A DNA stretch of 64,000 nt from M55B118 sp964501715 (GTDB taxonomy: Bacteria; Bacillota_I; Bacilli_A; Izemoplasmatales; Izemoplasmataceae): positions 49,693 through 113,692 of the forward strand of contig CAZCTR010000003.1 of NCBI GenBank assembly GCA_964501715.1, read 5' to 3'. A model generated the notes under the pieces. It was not told the origin of the DNA. It was given only the letters and a program-made list of their open reading frames with translations, and ran no database searches. This document shows positions 51,181-60,261 of the stretch, piece by piece. Both the position numbers and the translations under genes were made by a program. Within the stretch, counting starts at the first letter, position 1, and each line of letters starts with the position of its first letter.

Positions 51181-52509
51181 ATGGAAAATCAGAAGACCTC
51201 GCTGTTTAAACTCAGCTGGCCGATCTACATAGAACTTCTTTTCATCATGTTTCTGGGTGTGGCGGATACGCTCATGCTCAGTCAATATAGCGACCTTTCG
51301 GTCGCAACTGTCGGAAACGCCCAACGCGTTTCGGGCCTTTTTATCGTCATCCTCAATGTCGCCGCTTTCGGTGTAGGTGTCGTGGTAAGCCAATATCTCG
51401 GCGCACAGGACGAATCTCAGGCGAAAAAGGCGATGAAGACCGGTCTTTTTGGCAATGTGCTTGTCGCACTTTTGCTCATATTCCTCATCCAGATGTTCGG
51501 TGCGGTCATTTTCCGGGTGATCAACACGGACCCGGAGATTTTTGACATGTCGCTTTTCTATCTGAGGGTGGTTTCACTCGGATTTTTGTTCATCGCCGTC
51601 ACGCAGGCCGCCGGTTCGGGGTTCAAGGCTTTCGGAAGACCGAAGGTCGTCATGTATATCGTCGCAGCGATGAACCTATTCAATGTGCTGTTCAACTTCC
51701 TTTTGATCTTCGGTGTGGGCCCTTTTCCCGAACTTGGGGTCAGAGGTGCCGCCTATGCGACGTTCGCGAGCAAGGGCTTCGCTTTTGCGCTCACACTTTT
51801 CTTCCTCTGGAGATATCTTAGAATCCAGCCGTTCTTCTTAAGGTTCGCACCACTTCGCACCTACTATGTCAAAATCATGAAAATCGGCCTTCCGGGTGCG
51901 GGCGAGCATTTCGTCTATCAGTTCAGTCAGGTCGTGTTGCTCGGATTCCTCAACACCATCGGCACCCTAGCGCTCACGACTCAGGTGTATGTCCATAACA
52001 TGATGATGCCGGTGATGATTTTCTCCCTGGCGGTCGCTCAGGGCAATCAGGTCATTGTAGGGTGGCGCGTAGGCGCAAAAGCTTATGATGAGGCGCATAC
52101 ACGGACGTTGAAAACGGTGAGGACCGCCTTCATCTTCGTCGTCATCGCCTCGACGACGATGTATTTGAACTCCGAAAGGCTGCTCGGGATATTCACCGAC
52201 AGCCCTGAGATCATCTCCATGGGACGGCGCGCGCTACTGATCGGCATATTCCTCGAGATGGGAAGGATGACGAATCTCGTGGTCATTCAGGCTTTGAGGG
52301 CCTCTGGGGATGTCATCTACCCGGTGGTGATCGCCATGTTCAGCATGCTGACGGTGATGATCGGTTTTTCCTATCTCTTCGGTCTCAGGCTGGAGTTCGG
52401 CCTTGCGGGTATCTTCATCGGCCTCGCAACTGATGAGATCCTGAGAGGAATCCTCGTGCTTTACAGATGGCTGAGAGGCACATGGCGTGGAAAACGTGTC
52501 GTATCATGA
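51181..52509 (+). CDS. MATE family efflux transporter
   Basis: A multidrug/cation antiporter of 442 residues with twelve predicted membrane segments in two homologous halves. The start SLFKLSWPIYIELLFIMFLGVADTLMLSQY is the classic DinF/NorM opening, and the second half opens at IMKIGLPGAGEHFVYQ. ALRASGDVIYPV is a late family block. GAAAGAGG precedes the ATG. Probably Na+ or H+ coupled; substrate unknown. Monocistronic. Confidence 0.93.
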   Translation: MENQKTSLFKLSWPIYIELLFIMFLGVADTLMLSQYSDLSVATVGNAQRVSGLFIVILNVAAFGVGVVVSQYLGAQDESQAKKAMKTGLFGNVLVALLLIFLIQMFGAVIFRVINTDPEIFDMSLFYLRVVSLGFLFIAVTQAAGSGFKAFGRPKVVMYIVAAMNLFNVLFNFLLIFGVGPFPELGVRGAAYATFASKGFAFALTLFFLWRYLRIQPFFLRFAPLRTYYVKIMKIGLPGAGEHFVYQFSQVVLLGFLNTIGTLALTTQVYVHNMMMPVMIFSLAVAQGNQVIVGWRVGAKAYDEAHTRTLKTVRTAFIFVVIASTTMYLNSERLLGIFTDSPEIISMGRRALLIGIFLEMGRMTNLVVIQALRASGDVIYPVVIAMFSMLTVMIGFSYLFGLRLEFGLAGIFIGLATDEILRGILVLYRWLRGTWRGKRVVS

Positions 52510-52572
52510 GAAAACATCCGCCTGAAGTGCTTTTTTTCCACGTGCCCACTGAACTTCAAAGAGTCGATACAT

Positions 52573-52601
52573 TTGAACAAAGGGATTCCAGGTGTTATAA
52601 T
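52573..52601 (+). promoter_or_regulatory. Promoter of the encapsulin operon
   Basis: TTGAAC (52573-52578), 17 bases, TATAAT (52596-52601) with extended TGt: a strong consensus promoter. Confidence 0.85.
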
Positions 52602-52636
52602 TATTTTGAACATAAACCAATTTATGGAGGGATTGC

Positions 52637-52990
52637 ATGGCAACTGATCAATACCATGAACCGATTGAACTACTGGATGAGAAAACCCGCAACATCACGC
52701 GGATCCTCAAGAGCATCATGGAAGAATTCGAAGCGGTGGATTGGTACAACCAACGCATGAATGCGACCACCGACGAGGCATTGCGTGACATCCTCAAACA
52801 CAACCGGGATGAAGAACTCGAACACGCTGTCATGGGCATCGAATGGCTTCGCAGGCAACTGCCCGAACTCGATGCGGAACTGAGGGAGAACCTCTTCACT
52901 GAAGGCCCGATCGGCCATCATGATGAAGAAGGGGAAGAAGACGCGCCCAGTGGCAACAAAAGTCTCAACATCGGCAAGCTAAAACGCTAA
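52637..52990 (+). CDS. Encapsulated ferritin-like protein (EncFtn) cargo
   Basis: A 117-residue two-helix ferroxidase that assembles into rings inside encapsulin shells. Helix 1 spans roughly residues 11-45 and helix 2 residues 47-80 with the iron-binding E-x-x-H arrangement in DEELEHAVMGIEWLRR. An acidic, disordered linker (GHHDEEGEEDAPSG) leads to the C-terminal NKSLNIGKLKR, which looks like an encapsulin cargo-loading peptide (compare GSLxIGSLK-type tags). GGAGGG precedes the ATG. The shell gene follows 12 bases later. Confidence 0.94.
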   Translation: MATDQYHEPIELLDEKTRNITRILKSIMEEFEAVDWYNQRMNATTDEALRDILKHNRDEELEHAVMGIEWLRRQLPELDAELRENLFTEGPIGHHDEEGEEDAPSGNKSLNIGKLKR

Positions 52991-53002
52991 GGAGGGGATT
53001 GC

Positions 53003-53800
53003 ATGGATTTGCTTAAACAAGGAATGGCACCGATCCCGACAGAAGGTTGGGAAGAGATCAACGACCGCGCCAGGGAAGTCATCGTCTCACAACTGACCGC
53101 TCGGAGTGTCCTGAATGTCGAAGGACCGAAGGGACTAAGCGCCAACAGCATCACCCAAGGACGTCTGAACCCTCTTGTAAAAGCTGAAAAAGGCGAGGTA
53201 CGCGCCAGCCTCTATGATGTGGTCCCACTCATGGAGACACGGGTCAGCTTCGAACTCTCCCGCTGGGAACTCGACAACATCCTTCGTGGTGAGAAAGACG
53301 CGGAACTCGACAATCTCGAAGCCGCGGCTGAAAAACTCGCGCTTTTCGAGGAGGACACCATCTATAACGGCAACAAGGCCGCCGGCATCAAGGGTCTTGA
53401 TGAAGTCGCAGGTACACGCATCAAGCTCGGCACCGACCCGAATGACATCATGAAAGCCGTGAGCGAAGCGGTATGCGCCCTCAAGGACGCGTATACGGAA
53501 AAACCTTACGACATGATTGTATCTGATGAAGTCTTGAAACGCCTCAATCAGATGTATCAGGGTGGCCTTCTGCGCAAGAACGTCGAAGCTGTCACAGGCG
53601 GCGCCATCATCCGCTCCAAAGCGGTCAAGGGCGGTTTCCTGGTCCCTAGGGATCATGAGGATCTCGAGTTGACCATCGGCCAGGATTACAGCGTGGGTTA
53701 TGAAGCTCATGACACCAAGAATGTCCAGCTTTTCGTCATGAACAGTTTCACCTTCAGAGTGCTTGATGAGGACATTGTGGTCGCTTTTGACACCAAATGA
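53003..53800 (+). CDS. Encapsulin shell protein (family 1, HK97 fold)
   Basis: A 265-residue shell protein that self-assembles into an icosahedral compartment. Recognisable blocks: N-terminal PIPTEGWEEINDRAREV, which forms the cargo-peptide pocket, the GRLNPLVKAEKGEVRASLYDVVPLMETRVSF E-loop region, WELDNILRG, and the C-terminal VNSFTFRV-like MNSFTFRVLDEDIVVAF. AAGGAGGG precedes the ATG. With EncFtn it forms an iron-storage compartment. Confidence 0.96.
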   Translation: MDLLKQGMAPIPTEGWEEINDRAREVIVSQLTARSVLNVEGPKGLSANSITQGRLNPLVKAEKGEVRASLYDVVPLMETRVSFELSRWELDNILRGEKDAELDNLEAAAEKLALFEEDTIYNGNKAAGIKGLDEVAGTRIKLGTDPNDIMKAVSEAVCALKDAYTEKPYDMIVSDEVLKRLNQMYQGGLLRKNVEAVTGGAIIRSKAVKGGFLVPRDHEDLELTIGQDYSVGYEAHDTKNVQLFVMNSFTFRVLDEDIVVAFDTK

Positions 53801-53802
53801 CC

Positions 53803-53828
53803 AAAGACTCCCTCGGGAGTCTTTTTTT
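53803..53828 (+). terminator. Encapsulin operon terminator
   Basis: AAAGACTCCC (53803-53812) pairs with GGGAGTCTTT (53815-53824), followed by T. Confidence 0.9.
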
Positions 53829-53884
53829 CTTGCGCGTAGAAGCATTGCGTTTTATAATAGTGGTGAATAGAAGGGAGGGCTCAC

Positions 53885-54418
53885 ATGGTAAAAGATGTTC
53901 ATGGTGTCACGGTTGAATGCGTCAAAGGGGACATCACCGCCCAAGAGGGTTTCGATGCGGTCGTGAACGCCGCAAACGCTCAACTTAAACCTGGAGGTGG
54001 CGTCGCCGGGGCTTTGCACAATGCAGCTGGCGAAGCGCTCGAGAAAGCGTGCGAACCCCTCGCTCCCATCGAGCCCACCGAAGCGGTCGTGACCGATGCG
54101 TTCAATCTCCCCAACGACTATGTCATTCACAGTCTCAGCCCCGTGTACGGGGTGAACAAGCCGGAGGATATCCTGCTTCGGAAGGCTTATGAACGCATTC
54201 TGAATAAAGCAGAAGAGAAAGGGGTCGAGTCCTTGGCACTGCCCGCGCTCTCCACCGGCGCTTTTAACTATCCGATGGAGGAAGCCGCGGATGTGGCTAT
54301 AAAGGCCATACACGACATGGCCTCAAACCTTTCACACGTGACGCACATACGGTTCGTACTTTATGATGATGCGGCGCTCAGGGTTCATGAGCATGCCTGT
54401 GAGCGCATCATAGGCTAA
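53885..54418 (+). CDS. Macro domain protein (ADP-ribose hydrolase type)
   Basis: A 177-residue single macro domain that binds ADP-ribose or O-acetyl-ADP-ribose and may deacetylate or de-ADP-ribosylate. Seen: KGDITAQEGFDAVVNAANAQL with the adenine Asp and the catalytic-loop Asn, GGGVAGALH, and the LPALSTGAFNYPMEEAA distal-ribose loop. These match the MacroD/YmdB-like group. GGAGGG precedes the ATG. No ADP-ribosyltransferase gene is adjacent. Confidence 0.92.
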   Translation: MVKDVHGVTVECVKGDITAQEGFDAVVNAANAQLKPGGGVAGALHNAAGEALEKACEPLAPIEPTEAVVTDAFNLPNDYVIHSLSPVYGVNKPEDILLRKAYERILNKAEEKGVESLALPALSTGAFNYPMEEAADVAIKAIHDMASNLSHVTHIRFVLYDDAALRVHEHACERIIG

Positions 54419-54469
54419 AAGCACTTCATGGTTCAAAGACGTGAAGGGTTTCAGAGAGAGCATAATGTA

Positions 54470-54498
54470 TTGAGTCACAAACCATTTTATGATATATT
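54470..54498 (+). promoter_or_regulatory. Promoter of the acidic lipoprotein gene
   Basis: TTGAGT (54470-54475), 17 bases, TATATT (54493-54498), in a very AT-rich stretch with other possible -10 boxes. Confidence 0.5.
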
Positions 54499-54535
54499 AT
54501 ATATATAATCCATAAGGCGTCCAAGACGCAAACAC

Positions 54536-54573
54536 CTTCGAATACCACCAAATATTGGGCGCGGTATTCGAAG
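54536..54573 (+). other. Leader hairpin of the acidic lipoprotein gene
   Basis: CTTCGAATACC (54536-54546) pairs perfectly with GGTATTCGAAG (54563-54573) around a 16-base loop; no T run. It sits 24 bases before AGGAGG, so a regulatory or stabilising role is plausible. Confidence 0.65.
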
Positions 54574-54610
54574 TTTGTTTATATTAAGAAAATAATAGGA
54601 GGTTGTGAAC

Positions 54611-56950
54611 ATGAAAAAGCTTTTTGCAGCTATTGTCACCCTCATCATGGCTTTTACCCTTGCCGCATGTGGCGAGCAAGTGGATGATCAGTTTGTCGAC
54701 ATCACCCTGGAAAGTGATCTTGCCGAGGCCGAACTTTCAAGGACCCCGGAAGAAGCCACTGAGGGCATGGATGTCACTGTCACAGCAAGCGAAGTCGATG
54801 GCTATGATTTCGTGCGCTGGATTGACGCGGACACACAGGATGAGCTTTCCACTGAAAGGACCTTCACTTTCGTAGTGGAGGGGCCAATCACTTTGGAAGC
54901 GGTCTATGAGGAAACCGCCGACCCTGGCAATGGGGATGAAGAGACCTATTCCGTCAATGTCACAAGTGATCTGGAAGCTGCGACCTTGAGCCTCTCTCAG
55001 GACGGCCCTTTCGACGAGGGGGAGGAGATCACCGTCGAAGCTTCGGAGGTTGACACCTACAATTTCGTCCGCTGGGTCGATGCGGATACCGATGCTGAAC
55101 TTTCCACTGACCGCACCTACACATTCAACGTGGATCAGGATTTGACGCTGAAAGCGGTCTATGAGGATGCCCTCACAGAGAACGAGAGAACGGCTCAGAC
55201 CATTGTGGACGGAGCATCTGAGGACACCGCCTATCTCGATACCGTGATGGAGGATTTCGATCCGGATGAAGGCATGACGATGACCATGCACATGGCGATT
55301 GAGGAATATGACCCCGAGACCGAAGAGGTCACGGTCTATGACATCACAATCGAACTCGCCACAGAGACCGTAGGCGAGACCCGGATGACGAAACTGAGCG
55401 TACATATGGATATGCCCGACATGCCCGAGCCTCTGGCCATGACCATGTTCATGGAAGAGGATGAGGATACCATGACGCTTACCATGGATGCCGGCATGAT
55501 CCTGGACATGTTCGAAAATGAGGAAGAGATCGATATGAGGACTCTCCTTGATATGGACAGCGATTATGTCTATCTGAGTGTCCCGAAGGATCTGGAAGGC
55601 ACAGAGCAGGAAATCGTCTATGAACAACTGATGGAGGCTATCCTCGTTCAGATGTTCGGTCCGGACCATGATGAATCGGATCTTCCTGAATTCGATGAGT
55701 CCATGATGGAAACCCTTTTTGAGCACATGGACGACCTTAAAGACCTTCTGAATTTCTCCCAGATCTCCACATACGACGAGGTTGACCTCGTCATGGAACG
55801 TGATGGTCATCTGGCCATCGGCACCCTTTCGATCGGTGGAGCCGCTTTGAGAGCTTACGCGGAGGATCTGTTCGAACAGGTCTACACCACGCTGGAGATG
55901 CTGGATGAGGAAGATGAACTGATGCCTTACGAGGACATCATAACCACCCAGGATTACAACATGATCATGGGTGCCATAGGCATGATTCCGGAGATGACCA
56001 TGACCATGGAATATGATGCGGAAAATGAAGTCATGCACATGGACATGGATGTCTACACCTTGTTGAATTTCTTCATGGAGGACGACCCCGAGTTTGAAAA
56101 TGTAGAGGACATCACGATGGAGATGACCATGGAGAAAGGCACCACCATCGCGGATGATTTGTCCGACGCTGTGAATCTTGAAGTCATCGCGAAGGAAATC
56201 ATTCAGGCCTTCACCGTCGTTGAATCGGCCGAGTATCTAGGTGGAATCGCCGAGGATGGGGACATCCCTGAAGGTACCCACACGCTCAATGAGCTTGCAG
56301 GAATGGGCCACCCGTTCTACATGCCATTCATCGATTTGGAAGAAAGCGTCGTCACCGTTGACCTTAGCGGTGAAGAACCTCTTTACAGCCTGACTCTCCA
56401 TTATACACATAACCAGGAACCGGTATTTGCCGACACCACCGTGACCATTCAGGACATCGGCGCGGTTCTTGAAGAAGAGCCGACGGACCGTCAGGACATG
56501 CTCGATATCCTCGCCCTTGTGGATGATGAGAACTTCGAGCTTTATCCGGTCCTTGCTGAAATCATGCAAGCTGTCATTGAGGAGGCCGAAGAAGAATGGT
56601 CCAACCCGCTTCCAGAAGAGGATGAAATCTACATTGAGGAACCAGGACTTTTCGACCGTTATCCAGGCTCAATCGTTTACTATCATGAACTGGATGGCGA
56701 CTCGGAATTCTTCCTTTTCGCTGCAGAGGCGCAGCCTGTAGAGGTTCGTGACCACTTCGTCTCATCCCTCGACACGGATGACTGGGTGAAAAATGACGAG
56801 CATGAACCAGCTGACGAAGAAATCGCCTATGAACTTGAGTTCTATAATACCGTCGAGGATCATGCCTTGCATGTAATGATCCATACGAGCAGCATGTATG
56901 ATGATGCCATCGATTATCATGTGTCACTTCATGACATGTCCACAGATTGA
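54611..56950 (+). CDS. Acidic Met/Asp-rich lipoprotein with InlB-like repeats
   Basis: I do not recognise an overall function. The 779-residue product begins with a signal peptide and lipobox LAAC. Two similar 70-residue units follow (about residues 30-100 and 110-180), each with YDFVRWIDADT / YNFVRWVDADT and ending LxAVYE; these look like divergent InlB B-repeat domains. The remainder is unusually rich in Met, Asp and Glu (many MTMTM-like runs) and resembles large surface lipoproteins of unknown role in Mollicutes-related bacteria. AGGAGG is eight bases before the ATG at 54611. Monocistronic. Confidence 0.8.
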   Translation: MKKLFAAIVTLIMAFTLAACGEQVDDQFVDITLESDLAEAELSRTPEEATEGMDVTVTASEVDGYDFVRWIDADTQDELSTERTFTFVVEGPITLEAVYEETADPGNGDEETYSVNVTSDLEAATLSLSQDGPFDEGEEITVEASEVDTYNFVRWVDADTDAELSTDRTYTFNVDQDLTLKAVYEDALTENERTAQTIVDGASEDTAYLDTVMEDFDPDEGMTMTMHMAIEEYDPETEEVTVYDITIELATETVGETRMTKLSVHMDMPDMPEPLAMTMFMEEDEDTMTLTMDAGMILDMFENEEEIDMRTLLDMDSDYVYLSVPKDLEGTEQEIVYEQLMEAILVQMFGPDHDESDLPEFDESMMETLFEHMDDLKDLLNFSQISTYDEVDLVMERDGHLAIGTLSIGGAALRAYAEDLFEQVYTTLEMLDEEDELMPYEDIITTQDYNMIMGAIGMIPEMTMTMEYDAENEVMHMDMDVYTLLNFFMEDDPEFENVEDITMEMTMEKGTTIADDLSDAVNLEVIAKEIIQAFTVVESAEYLGGIAEDGDIPEGTHTLNELAGMGHPFYMPFIDLEESVVTVDLSGEEPLYSLTLHYTHNQEPVFADTTVTIQDIGAVLEEEPTDRQDMLDILALVDDENFELYPVLAEIMQAVIEEAEEEWSNPLPEEDEIYIEEPGLFDRYPGSIVYYHELDGDSEFFLFAAEAQPVEVRDHFVSSLDTDDWVKNDEHEPADEEIAYELEFYNTVEDHALHVMIHTSSMYDDAIDYHVSLHDMSTD

Positions 56951-56967
56951 GACCACATAATCCACAC

Positions 56968-57003
56968 AAGAGCCCTGTCAATATTCACAGGGCTCTTTTT
57001 TTA
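56968..57003 (+). terminator. Terminator of the acidic lipoprotein gene
   Basis: AAGAGCCCTGT (56968-56978) pairs perfectly with ACAGGGCTCTT (56987-56997), followed by T. Confidence 0.92.
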
Positions 57004-57043
57004 TGGTATGTTTGGTGTAAGTCTTCTATCACAAGCGGACCCA

Positions 57044-57052
57044 TGATATAAT
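57044..57052 (+). promoter_or_regulatory. Extended -10 promoter
   Basis: TGaTATAAT, 34 bases before the ATG at 57087. Confidence 0.65.
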
Positions 57053-57086
57053 GCGATTGCACATATTGCCCGGAAAGGATGTTTCT

Positions 57087-57374
57087 ATGGACTTGGCCCT
57101 ATTCGTTCTCGGAGGCGTGATCCTCCTTGTCGTTTCAATCATCATCATGAACAGGATGTTGAAACCGAACCCCTCGAAAGTGTTTTTCATGCCGGTGGTG
57201 CTGCTTGCTCTAGCCCTCACCGCTTTTTCGATGACCGTATCTCTCGGGGAGAGCCCTTTTGCGCTCTATACGATGTATGCCTCTTTCATATTCTATCAAG
57301 TGAGTCTGATCGACTTCATCGTCGCTTACGTGAAATACCGTCGCGAACGCGACAACAAGCCCAAGCGCTGGTGA
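57087..57374 (+). CDS. Small membrane protein, three helices, unknown
   Basis: A 95-residue protein with three hydrophobic segments (about residues 2-22, 32-50 and 57-80) and a basic tail (KYRRERDNKPKRW) that places the C-terminus inside the cell. It vaguely recalls YesK-like proteins, too weakly to assign. GAAAGGA precedes the ATG. Own promoter and terminator. Confidence 0.7.
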   Translation: MDLALFVLGGVILLVVSIIIMNRMLKPNPSKVFFMPVVLLALALTAFSMTVSLGESPFALYTMYASFIFYQVSLIDFIVAYVKYRRERDNKPKRW

Positions 57375-57432
57375 GAAACCCGTGTCACCTCAGACTCGCA
57401 TTATGCCCCCATATACAAAATTATTTCTAATG

Positions 57433-57457
57433 AAAAACCTCCATCTGGAGGTTTTTC
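57433..57457 (+). terminator. Terminator
   Basis: AAAAACCTCC (57433-57442) pairs perfectly with GGAGGTTTTT (57447-57456). Confidence 0.9.
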
Positions 57458-57545
57458 AATTGCAAAGCAATTTATTGAAACATCATGAGCGATGAAGAGA
57501 CTGTGGTATGTTACAATGAAATGCTAAAGAAAGTTGGGTGAAATC

Positions 57546-57884
57546 ATGAAAAAGACTTTCCGGGAACGCTTCGAGCAGCATTCCATTCTCTATGTCACAA
57601 GCGTGCTTGTCGCCGCGAATCTCTTCATTTTCGTCGTGCTTTTTCTGATGGAGCGCCTGCTCAGGGGGGATTTTGTCATCTCGGGTGCCCTGACGCTCGC
57701 GCTTCTCATCATGCTCAGTGTGCCATACTGGCGTTATAAGCGGCAAGGACGTAAGATCCGCCGGCTTTCCGACATGATACGGGACGATCTGTTCCTCATG
57801 AGCTTTTCGCTTTCATTCATCACGGTCGGCCTGCTCGTCCTGATCGCCATGATCGTTTTGAACATGCAAGGCATGGATCTGTGA
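57546..57884 (+). CDS. Small membrane protein, three helices, unknown
   Basis: A 112-residue protein: a basic N-terminus (KKTFRERFEQH), hydrophobic segments at about residues 16-35, 43-60 and 82-106, and a basic RYKRQGRKIRR loop inside. No family recognised. The ATG at 57546 is preceded by only a weak site (TGGGTG). Confidence 0.65.
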   Translation: MKKTFRERFEQHSILYVTSVLVAANLFIFVVLFLMERLLRGDFVISGALTLALLIMLSVPYWRYKRQGRKIRRLSDMIRDDLFLMSFSLSFITVGLLVLIAMIVLNMQGMDL

Positions 57885-57893
57885 CACACAAAC

Positions 57894-57917
57894 AAAACAC
57901 GGCAAAAGCCGTGTTTT
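57894..57917 (+). terminator. Terminator
   Basis: AAAACACGGC (57894-57903), loop AAAA, GCCGTGTTTT (57908-57917), followed by T. Confidence 0.9.
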
Positions 57918-58096
57918 TTCATGACTACCACCTTCCAGGACCATATTCACTTGGTGAACTTTGATTCCATTGTCTCATGGAGGTCTTGAAGCAAAAAGCG
58001 CGGATGTGTCGCATTTTTGGAAAGAGTTTTACAAGACTTTCCAAATGACGGACTTCATGGCATAATGGATTTAGTCAATGATTTGGAGTGTAGAGT

Positions 58097-59029
58097 ATGC
58101 ATAAAGAAGCGCACATCGCAGGCATCGCCTTTTCCATCATCTTCGGATTCACGTTCATGTTTTCAAAAACGGCTCTTGATTATGTCACTCCGATCGGCTT
58201 GATCGCTTACCGGTTTATCACCGCGTTCATTGTTTTCGAGCTTTTGCGCCAGTTCAAGGTGATTACAGTCCGTTTCGAACGCGCCCATATGAAGGATCTG
58301 CTCATGGTCGCGTTTTATCAGCCCGTCCTGTATTTCCTTCTGGAGACGTTCGGGCTCAATCTGACCACGAGCGCTGAAGCGGGGCTGATGATCGCCCTCA
58401 TTCCCATATTCACAACCATACTAGGCGTCCTTGTGCTCAAAGAGAAGCCAAAGTGGCTCCAGCTTCCCTTCATCCTCATGAGTGTCGGAGGCATCGTCCT
58501 CATCCAGCTCTTCAAGATGGGAAGCGGGTTCGACATGGCTTTACTTGGGTTCTTGCTGCTATTCGGGGCGGTCGTGTCCGCGGCCCTTTACAACATCGCT
58601 TCAAGAAAGGCCTCACTTCATATGAGACCGCATGAGATCACCTATTTCATGATGCTTGTGGGAGCGATTGTCTTCAATGTGATCTATTTCATCCAACTGC
58701 TTGTGGGGGAGGGGATCGGCACTTATGTGACGAATCTTCATCATATCGAACTGTTGCTTCCGATACTCTATCTCGGAACCATAGCTTCACTGGGCGGTTT
58801 CTTTCTTGTCAACTATGCCCTCAGCCGCCTCGAGGCTCATGTCATTAGCGTCTACGCCAATTTCGCGACCATTGTCGCCGTGAGTGCGGGGGCGGTATTC
58901 TTGAATGAGGCACTCGAATTCTACCACTACCTCGGCGGCGCGATGATCATCATCGGCGTCTATGGCACTGTACGCCTCAACAATGGCAGGACACGGCGTG
59001 CCAAGACGCTTTTCAGCCGTCAGAAATAA
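58097..59029 (+). CDS. DMT superfamily (EamA) transporter
   Basis: A metabolite exporter/importer of 310 residues with ten membrane segments in two EamA repeats. First repeat: GIAFSIIFGFTFMFSKTALDYVTPIGLIAYRF; inter-repeat block LIPIFTTILGVLVLKEKPKW; second repeat ends VSAGAVFLNEALEFYHYLGGAMIIIGVY. Typical of the RhaT/YdcZ-like family. GGAG precedes the ATG. Substrate unknown. Close upstream of the DUF438 gene (19 bases), possibly cotranscribed. Confidence 0.9.
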   Translation: MHKEAHIAGIAFSIIFGFTFMFSKTALDYVTPIGLIAYRFITAFIVFELLRQFKVITVRFERAHMKDLLMVAFYQPVLYFLLETFGLNLTTSAEAGLMIALIPIFTTILGVLVLKEKPKWLQLPFILMSVGGIVLIQLFKMGSGFDMALLGFLLLFGAVVSAALYNIASRKASLHMRPHEITYFMMLVGAIVFNVIYFIQLLVGEGIGTYVTNLHHIELLLPILYLGTIASLGGFFLVNYALSRLEAHVISVYANFATIVAVSAGAVFLNEALEFYHYLGGAMIIIGVYGTVRLNNGRTRRAKTLFSRQK

Positions 59030-59048
59030 AATTGGAAAGGAGACTTTC

Positions 59049-60239
59049 ATGGAACCACTTCACAAGGACGACAAGAAAATCGAACAACTGAATGCGTTCA
59101 TGCATGCGCTTGTGAAAGCGGAGTCAAGCGAAAAAAAGCGCGAGGTCTATGAGGCCTACAAGGATACCGTGAAGGACATCCGTCCAATCGACCTCTTTTA
59201 TGTCGATATGTACAAAGAGCAATCCGGTCTCTCCGAGAAAACCATCAAGGCGACCGCCGACAAATTCGTCAACACCTTCAAAGAAGGCCTTGAACGCAGC
59301 GAGGTCACAGACCATCCCCATCCGTTCTTCGACGCTTTGCTGAGTGACAACGCCGCCATCAAGGAACACTTGACAAATTTGAAGGGCCTTTTCAAAGGCG
59401 ATGGTCTGAAAGACCATATCAAAGAGATCACCAAGGGATTCGAATCGTTACTCAAACTCGAACGGAAATTCCAAGTCAAGGAAAACATTCTTTTTCCACG
59501 TTTGGAGGAGTCCGCCCCATCGACCATGCCGATCAAAGTCATGTGGTCTTTACATGATGACGCCCGCACTTTGCTCAAGAACCTCCTTGAAGAGCTCAAG
59601 AAAGAGGACGCGGACATCAAATCCCTTAAGCGCATGATAGGGGATTATTACTATTTGGTCTATGGCATCATCCAAAAAGAACAGCTCATCCTATTGCCCG
59701 TCGCTGTGAAACTTTTGAGGGAAAAGACTATGGATGCGATGTATGAGGAAGTGTTCGACTACGGCTTCGTCTTTGTCGAGAGGACGCCGCCCGAGATCGG
59801 GAAAAAGACCGGGACTGAAAGGTTTGAGGATGGCGTGTTCTCATCGCATACGGGAAGCTTGACCTTCAAGCAGATAGAGTTGCTCTTTTCCCATCTCCCC
59901 CTCGATCTCACCTATGTCGACAAGCACGACCGTGTCCGCTACTTCAATGACCGAAGAGAACGGCATTTCCCCCGTAGTCCGTCCATCATAGGAAGGCTTG
60001 TCGAGCATTGCCATCCTCCGAAAAGCGTGGACACAGTCAACCGTATCGTCGAGGCTTTCAAGAGCGGGGAGAAGAACACCGCTGATTTCTGGATAGAGTT
60101 CAAGGGTTCATTCCTTTATATCCGGTATTTTGCGGTACGGGATGAAACCGGTGCGTATGAGGGTGTTTTGGAAGTCTCGCAGGATGTGAGTGAAATCAGA
60201 GGGCTAAAAGGGCAGAAACGCCTGCTTGATTGGGACTGA
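59049..60239 (+). CDS. DUF438 / hemerythrin-like / PAS domain protein
   Basis: A 396-residue cytosolic protein. Order: N-terminal DUF438 (about residues 10-80, DLFYVDMYKEQSGLSEKTI), a hemerythrin-like helical bundle with HPHPFFDALLSDNAAIKEHL and LFPRLEE and LHDDAR (candidate metal His/Glu), and a C-terminal PAS domain starting at PLDLTYVDKHDRVRYFNDRRE. Such proteins are thought to sense oxygen, iron or redox state. GGAAAGGAG precedes the ATG at 59049. Confidence 0.88.
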   Translation: MEPLHKDDKKIEQLNAFMHALVKAESSEKKREVYEAYKDTVKDIRPIDLFYVDMYKEQSGLSEKTIKATADKFVNTFKEGLERSEVTDHPHPFFDALLSDNAAIKEHLTNLKGLFKGDGLKDHIKEITKGFESLLKLERKFQVKENILFPRLEESAPSTMPIKVMWSLHDDARTLLKNLLEELKKEDADIKSLKRMIGDYYYLVYGIIQKEQLILLPVAVKLLREKTMDAMYEEVFDYGFVFVERTPPEIGKKTGTERFEDGVFSSHTGSLTFKQIELLFSHLPLDLTYVDKHDRVRYFNDRRERHFPRSPSIIGRLVEHCHPPKSVDTVNRIVEAFKSGEKNTADFWIEFKGSFLYIRYFAVRDETGAYEGVLEVSQDVSEIRGLKGQKRLLDWD

Positions 60240-60261
60240 CAAACCCAGTCTTGAAATGACG

